64,000 nucleotides of DNA from Dactylosporangium sp. AC04546 (GTDB lineage: Bacteria; Actinomycetota; Actinomycetes; Mycobacteriales; Micromonosporaceae): contig NZ_JAHYSG010000008.1 in the NCBI RefSeq assembly GCF_022095675.1, positions 124,001 to 188,000 of the forward strand, in the 5' to 3' direction. Below the pieces are notes generated by a model. The model ran no database searches. It was given only the letters and a program-made list of their open reading frames with translations, and was not told where the DNA came from. Of this stretch, positions 25,060-34,713 are shown piece by piece. A program made the translations under genes and the position numbers. The number at the start of each line of letters is the position of its first letter. Position 1 is the first letter of the stretch.

Positions 25060-27795
25060 ATGGTGCTGGAACCGGTGATGCACGGCCGCGACCGCGAGCT
25101 CGCCGCGGTGGCGGACCTCCTCGGCGGGGCCCGGGCCGCCCGGGGCGCCGCGCTGGTCGTGCGCGGCCACGCCGGGATCGGCAAGACGATGCTGCTCGCC
25201 GCGGCCCGGCACGCGGCGGCCGAGGCCGGCATGACGGTGCTGCAGACCAACGGGGCCGAGGCCGAGGCGGCGCTGCCGTTCGCCGGGCTGCACCAGCTCC
25301 TGGCCCCGCTGCTGGGGAACCAGGTGCGGCGCGGGCTGCGGGGTGCCTTCGGCCCCGGCGCTGCCGGTGCCAGCCTGTTCTCCGTCGGGCTGGCGGTCCT
25401 GGAGCTGCTCAGTGAGCACGCGGCCGGCACCCCGCTGCTCATCCTGGCCGAGGACGCGCACTGGCTGGACCCGGAGACCCTCGACGTGCTCGTCTTCGTG
25501 GCCCGGCGGCTGCGGGTGGAGCCGATCGCGGCACTGATGGCGGTCCGCGCCCAGCACACCGGGGTGCTCGCCCGCACGGGGTTGCGCCAGTTGCACGTCG
25601 GCGAGCTCGACGACGACGCCGCCCGCCTCGTGCTGCGCGACCACGCGCCCGGCCTGCCGGCGGGGCTGCGCGAGCGGGTCCTGGCCGAGGCGGCCGGCAA
25701 CCCGCTCGCCCTCGTCGAGCTGCCCCGGCTCGTCACCGCCGGCGCCGATGCGGGCCTGCCCGACCTGCTGCCGCTCAACGAGCGCCTGGAGTCGGCGTTC
25801 AGCGACCGCTTCGCGCAGCTGCCGGCGGCGACGCGCGCGGTGCTGGCCGTGTTCGCCGCCGACGCCGCCTGCCCGCTGCCGGTCCTGCTGGCCGTCGCCG
25901 GCACGCTCGCGGGCGCCGAGGTCACCGCGGCCGCCATCCAGCCGGCCATCGACGCCGGGCTGCTGCAGGTGCAGGCCCACCGGCTGCGGTTCCGCCACCC
26001 GCTCGTGCGCTCCGCGGTGTACCGCTCGGCCGGCGACATCGCCCGCCTCACCGTCCACGCCGCGCTCGCCGGCGCCCTCGCCGCGGCGCACCCGGGCGAC
26101 CCGGACCGGTGGGCCTGGCACCGCAGCGCCGCGACCCTCGGCCCCGACGAGGCCGTGAGCGGCGAGCTGGAGGCGGCGGCCGGGCGGGCGGTCGAGCGCG
26201 GCGCGCTCGGCGCCGCCGTCACCGGCCTCGACCGGGCCGCGGAGCTCACCGCCGACCCGGCCCGGCGCTCGTCGCTGCTGCTGCGGGCGGCCGACCTGGC
26301 CGCGCAGCTGCACGACCGGCGGGTCGCCGCGCAGCTGCTCGCGAAGACCGATCCGGCGCAGGGCGACGCCGCCGACCGGGGCCGTCTGGCGCTGGTCCGG
26401 GACGTCGTCGAGCCCGGCGACGTCCGCGATACCGCCCGGATCGAGATGCTCTGCGACCTGGCCCTCGACGCCCACGCGGCCGGCGCCACCGACCTGGCCG
26501 CGGCGCTGTGCTGGCGGGCCGCGTCCCGCTGCTGGTGGGCCTGCCTGCCGCCGGAGGTCGGGGCGCAGGTCGCCCGGGTGCTCGGCAAGCTCGGGCTGGC
26601 CGCCGACGACCCGCGCACGCTCGCCATCGGCGCGTACGCCCAGCCCGACGTCGCCGGCCCGGACGCCCTGCGGCAGCTGCACACCCTGGTTCCCGACCGC
26701 AGCGACGTCGACGGCATGCGGTACCTCGGCGAGGCGGCGCTGATCCTCGGCGACTTCGGCACCGCGTCGTCGTTCCTGGCCACCGTGGCCGCCGGGTACC
26801 GCGCCCAGGGCCGGGCCGCGCCGCTGGCCCGCACGCTCGCCTCGGCCGGCTACGTCCGGCTGTGGCTCGGCGCCTGGCCGGCCGTGCGAGCCGACCTGGA
26901 GGAGGCCGAGGCCCTCGCCGAGGAGACCGGCGAGCAGTTCTGGGCCGTCGCCGCCCGGGCCGGCCGGGCGCTGCACGAGGCGATGTGCGGCAACGCCGAC
27001 GCGGCGACCCGGCTCGCCGACGCGGTGCTCGCCGGCCCGCTCGCCGCGGGCGCGCGCTTCGCCGCCGAGGCCGCCCAGCACGCCCGCGGCGTCGCCGCGA
27101 ACGCCGCCGGCCGGTACGACGAGGCGCTCGGCATCCTGCTGCGCGTCTTCGACCCGGCCGACCCAGCCCACCACCTCGACATGGCCGGCTGGGCGCTGCC
27201 CGACCTGGCCGACGCCGCCGCCCGCGCCGGCCGGCCCGGCGCCGCCGCCGCGATCGTCGCCGCCGCCCGGGAGCGGGCCGCGCGCTTCCCGTCGCCGATG
27301 CTGCACCGCTCGCTCGCCTACGCCACCGCCGTGCTGGCCGCCGACGAAGCGGCCGGCCCGGCGTTCGAGCAGGCCCTCGCGATGGACCTCACCGGCTGGC
27401 CGGTGCACCGGGCCCGGCTGCACCTGGCGTACGGCGCCTGGCTGCGCCGCCGCCGGCGGATCCTCGACTCCCGCGCCCCGCTGCGCGCCGCCCGCGACGG
27501 CTTCGACGCGCTCGGTGCGCACGCCTGGGGCCGGCTCGCCCGCGAGGAGCTGCGCGCGGCCGGCGAGGAGAGCGCCGGCCGCGCGGTCCGCTCGGGCGAG
27601 CGGCTGACGGCCCAGGAGCTGCAGACGGCGATGCTCGCGGCGGCCGGGCTGAGCAACCGCGAGATCGGCCAGCGGCTGTTCCTGTCGCACCGCACCGTGA
27701 GCTCGCACCTCTACCGCATCTATCCGAAGCTCGGCGTCAGCGGCCGGGCCCAGCTGCGCGCGGCCCTGGACGCGCTGGAGCGGCGCGGCGACTGA
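25060..27795 (+). CDS. LAL-type LuxR family regulator with AAA ATPase
   Basis: 911 residues. Walker A is GHAGIGKT (residues 36-43) and Walker B lies in LLILAEDAHWLD (about 125-137). A long TPR-like helical middle follows, then a C-terminal LuxR HTH with LSNREIGQRLFLSHRTVSSHLYRIYPKLGV. The length is typical of the LAL (MalT-like) family that activates catabolic or secondary-metabolite clusters. ATG 25060 is preceded by GGGAGG. No biosynthetic cluster is adjacent here, so it may act on distant genes or be a stand-alone global activator. Confidence 0.93.
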   Translation: MVLEPVMHGRDRELAAVADLLGGARAARGAALVVRGHAGIGKTMLLAAARHAAAEAGMTVLQTNGAEAEAALPFAGLHQLLAPLLGNQVRRGLRGAFGPGAAGASLFSVGLAVLELLSEHAAGTPLLILAEDAHWLDPETLDVLVFVARRLRVEPIAALMAVRAQHTGVLARTGLRQLHVGELDDDAARLVLRDHAPGLPAGLRERVLAEAAGNPLALVELPRLVTAGADAGLPDLLPLNERLESAFSDRFAQLPAATRAVLAVFAADAACPLPVLLAVAGTLAGAEVTAAAIQPAIDAGLLQVQAHRLRFRHPLVRSAVYRSAGDIARLTVHAALAGALAAAHPGDPDRWAWHRSAATLGPDEAVSGELEAAAGRAVERGALGAAVTGLDRAAELTADPARRSSLLLRAADLAAQLHDRRVAAQLLAKTDPAQGDAADRGRLALVRDVVEPGDVRDTARIEMLCDLALDAHAAGATDLAAALCWRAASRCWWACLPPEVGAQVARVLGKLGLAADDPRTLAIGAYAQPDVAGPDALRQLHTLVPDRSDVDGMRYLGEAALILGDFGTASSFLATVAAGYRAQGRAAPLARTLASAGYVRLWLGAWPAVRADLEEAEALAEETGEQFWAVAARAGRALHEAMCGNADAATRLADAVLAGPLAAGARFAAEAAQHARGVAANAAGRYDEALGILLRVFDPADPAHHLDMAGWALPDLADAAARAGRPGAAAAIVAAARERAARFPSPMLHRSLAYATAVLAADEAAGPAFEQALAMDLTGWPVHRARLHLAYGAWLRRRRRILDSRAPLRAARDGFDALGAHAWGRLAREELRAAGEESAGRAVRSGERLTAQELQTAMLAAAGLSNREIGQRLFLSHRTVSSHLYRIYPKLGVSGRAQLRAALDALERRGD

Positions 27796-27800
27796 CCGGG

Positions 27801-28427
27801 CTACTCGCCCTCGTGCTCGCCGTCGGCGGTCATCGCGCCCTGGCCCGGCTGGCTCGGCAGGAACACGTGCTGGTGGCCGTGGCCGGTGTCGACGTTGAGC
27901 AGGTCGAGCTGGGTCGCGCCGACCGACCAGGTGGCGATCGCGGTGTCGCGCTGGCGGCCGGCCAGGGCCAGCAGTGCGGGGCGCTCCGCCTCCGGGGCCT
28001 TGACCGCGGCGGCGTACGTGTCGACGGCCAGGTCGAGCTGCTTGGTGCCCGCGGCGAGGCTGGCACGGGCGATGTTGACCGCGGTGCCGGCCGACGGCGG
28101 GTCGTTGAAGTCGGCGACGGCCGCGCGGGTCACGGCCTTCCAGCCGTCGGCCTGCGTCTGGGTCGGGACGGGCTCCGCTTTGCGCAGGCCGTCGAGGACC
28201 GGGGTGAGCAGGTCGCGGATCCGCCGGGCCTGGTCGGTGAGCGTCACGACCTGTGCGGCGTCCCGCTGGACCTCCGCCGCCTCCATCGCGTCGATCCGCT
28301 TTTCGGTGTCGGTGCGTGGATCGGCCGTGGCAGCGCCGATCCAGGCGCCCAGCAGTCCTCCGGCGACGAGGGTGACAACCGGGATCCACCAGTGCTGTCG
28401 TTGCTTCGGCGGCGGCTTTTTGCGCAT
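27801..28427 (-). CDS. hypothetical membrane-anchored helical protein
   Basis: 208 residues. A basic N-terminus (MRKKPPPKQRQ) precedes one transmembrane helix (about 13-33), then an extracytoplasmic, mostly alpha-helical region. The C-terminus has a His-rich patch (TGHGHQHVFLP). AAAGGA lies upstream of ATG 28427. It converges on the LAL gene with a 5-bp gap. No family recognised. Confidence 0.75.
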   Translation of the reverse strand: MRKKPPPKQRQHWWIPVVTLVAGGLLGAWIGAATADPRTDTEKRIDAMEAAEVQRDAAQVVTLTDQARRIRDLLTPVLDGLRKAEPVPTQTQADGWKAVTRAAVADFNDPPSAGTAVNIARASLAAGTKQLDLAVDTYAAAVKAPEAERPALLALAGRQRDTAIATWSVGATQLDLLNVDTGHGHQHVFLPSQPGQGAMTADGEHEGE

Positions 28428-28532
28428 GGTGGGTCCTTTACGAACGCGCGCGGCTCGCCGAAGACCGCGGGGGACGGTGAGCGTCGATCGTACCGTGGCG
28501 CCCTCTGGGCGCCACGGCACTGTGTTCGCTGA

Positions 28533-29140
28533 TCAGAATGTCCCGGCGGTGTTGCACTTCGCCTTCTGGACCACGCAGTCCTTCACCCGCTGGCCCATGG
28601 CGACGTTGTCCCAGGCCAGGAACACGTCGCCGTGCATCGAGACGTTCGGGATGGCGACCGGGTAGGCGCCCGCGCACTGGCCGTTCACGGTGTTGTACGA
28701 CACGTGCGACTTGTGGTCGGGGCAACCCCGCGCGGCTCGATCGCGACCCCCGCTGGTACAGCGTCGGGATCCAGTACGCCGACAGGTCGGTCGCCGGCCC
28801 GCAGCTCGTGGCCGGGTTGGCCAGCAGCGACTCGGTGGTGGTGTTGGCGTTCGTGGTCCGGTTCCCCAGGAAGCTGTGCATGTGCGAGGCTCCGGGCAGG
28901 CCGGGGAAGATGATCGGGTCGTCCTTGAACGAGTGGCTGTACGTGCAGGCGGCGTTGAACTCGGAGACCCGCACCGCGTCGGCCGGGGCCGGGTGCATCG
29001 GCAGCGCGTTGAACTGGGCGAGCTGGGCCTGCCACTTCGCCTGGTCCATCTTGATCCAGCCGGTGCCCGCACTGGCGCTCGGCGTCGGCTGCGTGCCTGC
29101 TGCTGCGGCCGCGGGAGGTCGAGGTCGCGCGGCTGGTAGC
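28533..29140 (-). pseudogene. decayed DUF1996 family protein gene
   Basis: Pieces of the DUF1996 (PF09362) fold lie in different frames. One frame has the N-terminal part FNAACTYSHSFKDDPIIFPG ... HSFLGNRTTNA ... YWIPTLYQ. A second frame continues GVAIEPRG. A third supplies the C-terminal PDHKSHVSYNTVNGQC ... NVSMHGDVF to the stop at 28533. About 70-80 residues of the middle are missing, there is at least one frameshift near 28750, and no signal peptide is visible at the 5' end. Intact members are secreted proteins of unknown function. A sequencing error alone would not explain the deletion. Confidence 0.75.
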
Positions 29141-29276
29141 CGAGGAGATGAGCGATCGGTACCCGGCCGTTCATCTGCGAGGCTGGACAGACGCTGGACG
29201 GACGTCGGATAGCCGACCCCGGGCCCATCCGGCGGGCGACGGCGCGCCGCCCTCCGGCCCGACAGAATCGGCGACC

Positions 29277-29951
29277 ATGAACGCGCCATACCCGCCCTAT
29301 CAGGGCGCTCCATATACAGCTCCGGTACCGCCGAAGAAGTCCCGCCTGGGCCTCATCCTCGGCATCGTCGCCGTCGTGCTCGTGCTCTGCGTGGGCGGCG
29401 GGATCGCGCTGCTGCTCACCGTCGACACCTCCACCGACACGCCCGCGGCGGCTGGGACGTCGCCCACGGCCGGCGGCGGTACGAAGAGTGGCTACCAGCA
29501 GCCGGCCGACCCCTGCGCCCTCGCCGACCTCAAGGTGCTCGGGCCGCGCGTCGGCGAAGGCAGCGGCGAGCCGACCGAGGAGAAGACCCGGTTCACCCTC
29601 ACCGGCTGCGAGTACTTCCTCGCCGCCGCCGACGGCGCGCAGGAGCTCAAGGCCTTCGCGAACGTCGACGGCGACACGGCGGCCCGGTACAAGGAGTCCG
29701 CCGAGGTGTACCCGAAGATCACCGGGTTCAGCCAGGACAAGGTCACCGGCTGCGGCTCGCAGGGGTTCTTCACCAAGCGGCTCAGCTCCGGCGACCAGCG
29801 CCTCGAGGCTGTCCTCGTCTGCACCGACCGCAACCTCTACGTCGAGGTCCGCTTCAACGCCGGCGGGAAGGAGGCGTGGGACGCCGCCGCTATGCGGGCG
29901 AACATGGTCAAGCTGGTCAACGGCATGATCGCGCACGTGCCCAGCGCCTGA
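29277..29951 (+). CDS. hypothetical membrane-anchored exported protein
   Basis: 224 residues from ATG 29277. A short proline/tyrosine-rich cytoplasmic tail precedes a transmembrane helix (about 23-46), a Thr/Ala/Gly linker, and a globular extracellular domain with four cysteines (DPCALADLK, TGCEYF, VTGCGSQGFF, LVCTDRN), probably two disulphides. The layout resembles DUF3558-like actinobacterial cell-surface proteins, but I cannot assign a family. Stand-alone gene divergent from the DUF1996 relic. Confidence 0.8.
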   Translation: MNAPYPPYQGAPYTAPVPPKKSRLGLILGIVAVVLVLCVGGGIALLLTVDTSTDTPAAAGTSPTAGGGTKSGYQQPADPCALADLKVLGPRVGEGSGEPTEEKTRFTLTGCEYFLAAADGAQELKAFANVDGDTAARYKESAEVYPKITGFSQDKVTGCGSQGFFTKRLSSGDQRLEAVLVCTDRNLYVEVRFNAGGKEAWDAAAMRANMVKLVNGMIAHVPSA

Positions 29952-30022
29952 CGGTCTTGCCCGGAGGGTAGCCGATCGGCTAGCCTCCGGGCGACCAGCG
30001 GCCATCGTCGAGGGGACGTGCC

Positions 30023-30823
30023 ATGCAGCTCGCGCAGAAGGTCGTCGTGGTGACCGGGGCCGGCAGCGGCATCGGGCGGGCGGTGGCCCTGGAGGCGGTC
30101 CGCCGCGGCGCCAAGGTGGCCGCCGTCGACCTCAATGCGCAGACCCTGGCCGAGACTGCCGAGACGGCCGCCGCGGCCGGCGGCGCGATGTCGGTCCACG
30201 AGCTCAACGTCACCGACCGGGCCGCCGTGGAGGCGCTGCCGGCGGCCGTGGCCGAGCGCTGGGGCGCGGTCGACGGGCTGATCCACTGCGCCGGGATCAT
30301 CCAGCCCTTCACGCGGCTCAAGGACCTGGACTTCGCCACCATCGACCGTGTGTTCGCGGTGAACTGGTCGGGCACGCTGTATCTCACGAAGGCCTTCCTC
30401 CCGGTCCTGCTGGAGCGACCCGTCGGGCACATCGTCAACGTGGCGAGCATGGGCGGGTTCCTGCCGGTGCCCGGACAGACCATCTACGGCGCCTCGAAGG
30501 CGGCGGTGAAGCTGCTGACCGAGGGCCTGCACGCCGAGTGTGCCGGCACCGCCGTCCGCGTCACGGTGGTGTTCCCGGGCGGCGTCGCCACCAACATCAC
30601 CACCAACTCCGGCGTGAATATCCCGGCCGCCGGCGACACCGCGAACAGAAAGATCACGACGCCGGAGCGTGCCGCCCGCGACATCCTCGACGGCATGGAG
30701 CGCGACGCCTACCGGGTGCTCATCGGCGGCGACGCGCGGCTCATGGACCGGCTCTACCGCCTGAACCCGAAGCGCGCCGCCGGCCTCATCGCTGACAAGA
30801 TGCAGGATCTGCTGCAGCGATGA
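30023..30823 (+). CDS. short-chain dehydrogenase/reductase
   Basis: 266 residues with TGAGSGIGRAV, HCAGII, VASMGGFLPVPGQTIYGASKAAV (Ser-Tyr-Lys site) and FPGGVATNITTNSG. The C-terminal extension LMDRLYRLNPKRAAGLIADKMQDLL is typical of the SDR subgroup often annotated as acetoin or oxidoreductase-like. AGGGGACGTGCC precedes the ATG. It converges with the next SDR on the minus strand, 19 bp apart. Substrate unknown. Confidence 0.9.
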   Translation: MQLAQKVVVVTGAGSGIGRAVALEAVRRGAKVAAVDLNAQTLAETAETAAAAGGAMSVHELNVTDRAAVEALPAAVAERWGAVDGLIHCAGIIQPFTRLKDLDFATIDRVFAVNWSGTLYLTKAFLPVLLERPVGHIVNVASMGGFLPVPGQTIYGASKAAVKLLTEGLHAECAGTAVRVTVVFPGGVATNITTNSGVNIPAAGDTANRKITTPERAARDILDGMERDAYRVLIGGDARLMDRLYRLNPKRAAGLIADKMQDLLQR

Positions 30824-30842
30824 GGCCGGCGGCGCCCAAGAC

Positions 30843-31613
30843 CTACCGGTCCCCGGAATCCTCGCCGAGCGGTGTACCGCTGAGCTGCGCGCACAGGGCG
30901 AGCAACTCATCGAGCAGCACCGGGTCCCGGTAGGCGTCGCCGGGCCGCCATTCGCGGTCGGTGAAGTACTCGCCGGAGACCGGGTCGTCGGTGACGGCCA
31001 GCCGGGCCGGGGTCCGCGCCGCGTCGGCCGGATCGGTCGGCGCGCCCGCACCGCCCATCCGGGTGCGGACCCAGCCGGGGTCGACCGCGTTGCTGCGCAC
31101 GCCCGGCCAGCGCCGGGCGAACGCGAAGCCGAGCAGCATGCAGTACAACTTGGATGAGCAGTAAGCCTCGTAGCCGTTCCACTGGCGGCGCTCGTAGCTC
31201 ACGTCGCTCAGGTCGGTCACGCCCTCCGCGCCGAGGGCCGACGACATGAACACCAGCCGGGCCGGCCGGGGCATGAGTGCCGTGAGCAGGTACGGCGCCA
31301 GGACGTTGACCTGGAACGTGGAGTCCAGGCCGTCCTCGGTGAGCGCCCGCTCGGAGCTTTCGAGGCGGGCGATCCCCGCGTTGTGGACCACGGCGTCGAA
31401 GCGGCCGAGGGTGGCGGCGAGCGCCCGGGTCTGCTCGAGCGACGCGAGGTCGCCGACGACCACGCCGGCCGCGGCCGGCACCGCGGCCTTCGCGGCCACC
31501 GCCCGCTCCTCGGTGCGGGCGTGCAGGACCACGTGGTGCCCGGCTGCGGTGAGTTGTTGCGCTATCTGCTGGCCGATGCCGTCGGCCGATCCGGTGACAA
31601 GGATGTCGGTCAT
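30843..31613 (-). CDS. SDR family NAD(P)-dependent oxidoreductase
   Basis: 256 residues from ATG 31613. The cofactor motif is TGSADGIG and the NAG motif is VVHNAGIARL. The active-site region MSSALGAEG ... YEAYCSSKLYCM carries Ser, Tyr and Lys, as in retinol-dehydrogenase-like SDRs. It is divergent from the phosphoketolase gene (177-bp gap). No clear functional link to either neighbour. Confidence 0.88.
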   Translation of the reverse strand: MTDILVTGSADGIGQQIAQQLTAAGHHVVLHARTEERAVAAKAAVPAAAGVVVGDLASLEQTRALAATLGRFDAVVHNAGIARLESSERALTEDGLDSTFQVNVLAPYLLTALMPRPARLVFMSSALGAEGVTDLSDVSYERRQWNGYEAYCSSKLYCMLLGFAFARRWPGVRSNAVDPGWVRTRMGGAGAPTDPADAARTPARLAVTDDPVSGEYFTDREWRPGDAYRDPVLLDELLALCAQLSGTPLGEDSGDR

Positions 31614-31790
31614 GGGCGCGGATGTTCGCAGCCCGCAATTGTGAGCCGATTGCAGCCGGATTGCAGTGCGAGGGAAACGGGACCTTCGGCTCTTCCGGGA
31701 AAGGTAGGGTTGCCCTGGAGCGAGTGGCCGCGTCGCGCGAGGGTAGAAGGAGCTCCGGACCACGGATCGCAGGCAGGGAGGAAGCTTCCG

Positions 31791-34187
31791 GTGACCACAG
31801 TTGCGCATGCCCAGGTCGGACAGCTCAGCGACGAAGACGTCGCGCAGCTCGACGCCTGGTGGCGAGCCGACAACTATCTCACGATCGGCCAGATCTACCT
31901 GCAGGACAACCCGCTGCTGCGCCGCCCCCTCGAACCGGGCGACATCAAGCCGCGCCTCCTCGGGCACTGGGGCACCAGCCCGGGTCTGTCCTTCATCTAC
32001 GCCCATGTCTCCCGCCTTATCCGGATGACCGGCCAGCAGGCGATCTACCTCGCCGGCCCGGGCCACGGCGGCCCGGCCCTCGTCGCCGCCGGCTACCTGG
32101 AAGGCACGTACAGCGAGATCTACCCCGCGGTGTCGCAGGACGAGGCCGGCCTGCTGCGCCTGTTCCGCCAGTTCTCCAGCCCCGGCGGCATCCCCAGCCA
32201 CGTCTCGGTGACCACGCCCGGGTCGATCCACGAGGGCGGCGAGCTCGGCTACGTGCTGGTGCACGCGTTCGGCTCGGTGATGGACAACCCCGACCTGATC
32301 AGCGTGGCCGTCGTCGGCGACGGCGAGGCGGAGACGGGCCCGCTGGAGGGCTCCTGGAAGGGCATCTCGTTCCTCAACCCGTCGCGCGACGGCGCGGTGC
32401 TGCCGATCCTGCACCTCAACGGCGCGAAGATCGCCGGCCCGACCGTCCTGGCCCGCAAGGACCCGGCCGAGGTGCGCTCCCTGCTGGAGGGCCACGGCTA
32501 CGAGGTCCTCGAGGTCGAGGGCGACGACGTGCCGGGCATGCACCACCGCTTCGCCGCGACGCTCGCCGAGGCCTGGGGCCGGATCCGCGCGATTCAGCAT
32601 TCGGCCCGCGAGGGCACCTGGGACGGCACCCGCCCGCGCTGGCCGCTCATCGTCCTGCGCACCCCGAAAGGCTGGACCGGCCCCGACCAGGTCGACGGCA
32701 TCCAGGTCACCGGCACGTGGCGGTCCCACCAGGTGCCGCTGTCCGGCGTCAAGGACAACCCGGAGCACCTCGCGCTGCTGGAGCAGTGGCTGCGGTCGTA
32801 CCGGCCGGAGGAGCTCTTCGACGCCGACGGCGCGCCGGTGGAGCTCGTCCGGGCCCTCAACCCCGCCGGGGACCTGCGGATGAGCGCCAGCCCGCACGCC
32901 AACGGCGGCCTGCTGACCCGCGACCTCGACATCCCCGACTTCCGCAAGTACGCGGTCGAGGTCGCCACGCCCGGCGTGGGCCGGGCCGAGTCGACCCGCC
33001 GCCTCGGCGAGCTGCTGCGTGACGTCTACGCGGCCAACCCCGAGACCTTCCGGCTGTTCTGCCCCGACGAGACGAACAGCAACCGGCTCGGCGCCGTGTT
33101 CGAGGTCTCCGACCGGGCCTTCGCGGAGCGGGTCCTGCCCGGCGACGTGGCCATCAGCCGCGACGGGCGGGTCATGGAGGTGCTGTCGGAGCACAACTGC
33201 CACGGGTGGCTGGAGGGCTACACGCTGACCGGCCGGCACGGCATGTTCGCCACGTACGAGGCGTTCGCCATGGTGTCCGCCTCGCAGACGGTGCAGCACG
33301 GCAAGTGGCTGCAGGAGGCGAAGCGGCTCGACTGGCGGGCCAAGGTGCCGAGCCTCAACGTCCTGCTGACCTCCACGGCCTGGCGCAACGACCACAACGG
33401 CTTCTCGCACCAGGGCCCCGGCCTCATCCAGGTGGTGCTCACGCAGCGCGGCGACATCGCCCGGGTCTACCTGCCGCCGGACGCCAACTGCCTGCTGTCG
33501 GTGGCCAACCACTGCCTGCGCTCCCGCTCGTATATCAACCTCATCGTCATCGACAAGCAGCCGCAGCTGCAGTGGCTGACGATGGACGAGGCGATCGAGC
33601 ACTGCGCCCGCGGCGCCGGGATCTGGGACTGGGCCGGCACCGACGACGGCTCCGCCGACCCCGACATCGTCCTGGCCTGCGCCGGCGACGTCGTCACGAT
33701 GGAGACCGTCGCGGCCGCGCGGCTGCTCCGCGAGCGGCTGCCCCAGTTGCGGGTGCGCGTCGTCAACGTGGTCGACCTCATGGCGCTGCCCCGGCCCAAG
33801 GACCATCCGCACGGGATGAGCGAGATCCGGTTCAAGGAGCTGTTCACCGACAACGTCGACGTGGTGTTCGCCTTCCACGGCTACCCGGGCGCGATCCACC
33901 AGCTCGTCCACGGCCGGCCGGACGCAGACCGGTTCCGGGTCCGCGGCTTCATCGAGGAGGGCACGACCACGACGCCGTTCGACATGACGGTGCGCAACCG
34001 CGTCTCGCGGTACCACCTGGTGATGGACGCGATCAACAACGCCAAGCGGCTGCCGCGAGGCGCCTCCGACCTCAAGGCGTGGTGCGAGGCGAAGCTCGCC
34101 GAGCACGAGCGGTACGTGGTCGAGCACCTCGAGGACATGCCCGACGTGCGCGACTGGATCCTGGGTGACTGGGCCGAGCGCGGCTGA
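31791..34187 (+). CDS. xfp: phosphoketolase
   Basis: 798 residues, the usual length of xylulose-5-P/fructose-6-P phosphoketolase. Diagnostic segments: GHWGTSPGLSFIYAH, the TPP-binding VVGDGEAETGPLEGSW, SIHEGGELGY, and QHGKWLQEA. Known reaction: phosphorolytic, TPP-dependent cleavage of xylulose-5-P (or fructose-6-P) to acetyl phosphate and glyceraldehyde-3-P (or erythrose-4-P) in the cytoplasm. The start is GTG 31791 with GGGAGG upstream. No acetate kinase or phosphotransacetylase lies nearby. Confidence 0.96.
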   Translation: MTTVAHAQVGQLSDEDVAQLDAWWRADNYLTIGQIYLQDNPLLRRPLEPGDIKPRLLGHWGTSPGLSFIYAHVSRLIRMTGQQAIYLAGPGHGGPALVAAGYLEGTYSEIYPAVSQDEAGLLRLFRQFSSPGGIPSHVSVTTPGSIHEGGELGYVLVHAFGSVMDNPDLISVAVVGDGEAETGPLEGSWKGISFLNPSRDGAVLPILHLNGAKIAGPTVLARKDPAEVRSLLEGHGYEVLEVEGDDVPGMHHRFAATLAEAWGRIRAIQHSAREGTWDGTRPRWPLIVLRTPKGWTGPDQVDGIQVTGTWRSHQVPLSGVKDNPEHLALLEQWLRSYRPEELFDADGAPVELVRALNPAGDLRMSASPHANGGLLTRDLDIPDFRKYAVEVATPGVGRAESTRRLGELLRDVYAANPETFRLFCPDETNSNRLGAVFEVSDRAFAERVLPGDVAISRDGRVMEVLSEHNCHGWLEGYTLTGRHGMFATYEAFAMVSASQTVQHGKWLQEAKRLDWRAKVPSLNVLLTSTAWRNDHNGFSHQGPGLIQVVLTQRGDIARVYLPPDANCLLSVANHCLRSRSYINLIVIDKQPQLQWLTMDEAIEHCARGAGIWDWAGTDDGSADPDIVLACAGDVVTMETVAAARLLRERLPQLRVRVVNVVDLMALPRPKDHPHGMSEIRFKELFTDNVDVVFAFHGYPGAIHQLVHGRPDADRFRVRGFIEEGTTTTPFDMTVRNRVSRYHLVMDAINNAKRLPRGASDLKAWCEAKLAEHERYVVEHLEDMPDVRDWILGDWAERG

Positions 34188-34230
34188 GCTGTGATCGACC
34201 GGCGGCGGGGCGTTGGTGCATCCTGATGGG

Positions 34231-34713
34231 ATGACCGACACCGAGGCCGAGCGGCAGCGCATCCGCGCCGCTCATTTGCGCCCCGCCGCCGAGCGGCCCG
34301 CGTCGACGGCCCGCGGCCTGCACCACACCGCCCTGATCTCCAGCGACGTCGAGCGGACCGTCCGGTTCTACCAGGACCTGCTCGGCTTCCCGCTCACCGA
34401 GCTCATCGAGAACCGCGACTACGCCGGGTCGTCGCACTTCTTCTTCGACATCGGCAACGGCAACCTGCTCGCCTTCTTCGACTTCCCCGGCCTCGACGTC
34501 GGCCCATACGCCGAGGTCCTCGGCGGGCTGCACCACGTGGCGATCTCGGTCGAGCCGGACCGCTGGCACGTGCTCGTCGCCCGCCTCGGAGCGGCCGGCG
34601 TGGAGCACGTCGTCCACAGCGAGGTCTCGGTGTACTTCCGCGACCCGGACGGCGCCCGCCTCGAGCTGATCGCCGACCCGCTCGGCGAGATGTACGGCAA
34701 CCAAGTCCTCTGA
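34231..34713 (+). CDS. VOC (glyoxalase/dioxygenase) family protein
   Basis: 160 residues with two betaalphabetabetabeta modules: LHHTALISSDVERTVRFYQDLLGF and LHHVAISVEPDRW. Potential metal ligands are the two histidines beginning each module and the acidic residue in DPDGARLELI. The start ATG 34231 has only a weak Shine-Dalgarno. It is coupled by TGATG to the next gene. Substrate unknown; glyoxalase, dioxygenase and resistance proteins share the fold. Confidence 0.88.
   Translation: MTDTEAERQRIRAAHLRPAAERPASTARGLHHTALISSDVERTVRFYQDLLGFPLTELIENRDYAGSSHFFFDIGNGNLLAFFDFPGLDVGPYAEVLGGLHHVAISVEPDRWHVLVARLGAAGVEHVVHSEVSVYFRDPDGARLELIADPLGEMYGNQVL

Noticed and set aside
30843..34262. 1139-residue minus-strand frame opposite phosphoketolase
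   Set aside because: Only its last 256 residues (the SDR from 31613) are real; the rest is antisense to the well-supported phosphoketolase gene.
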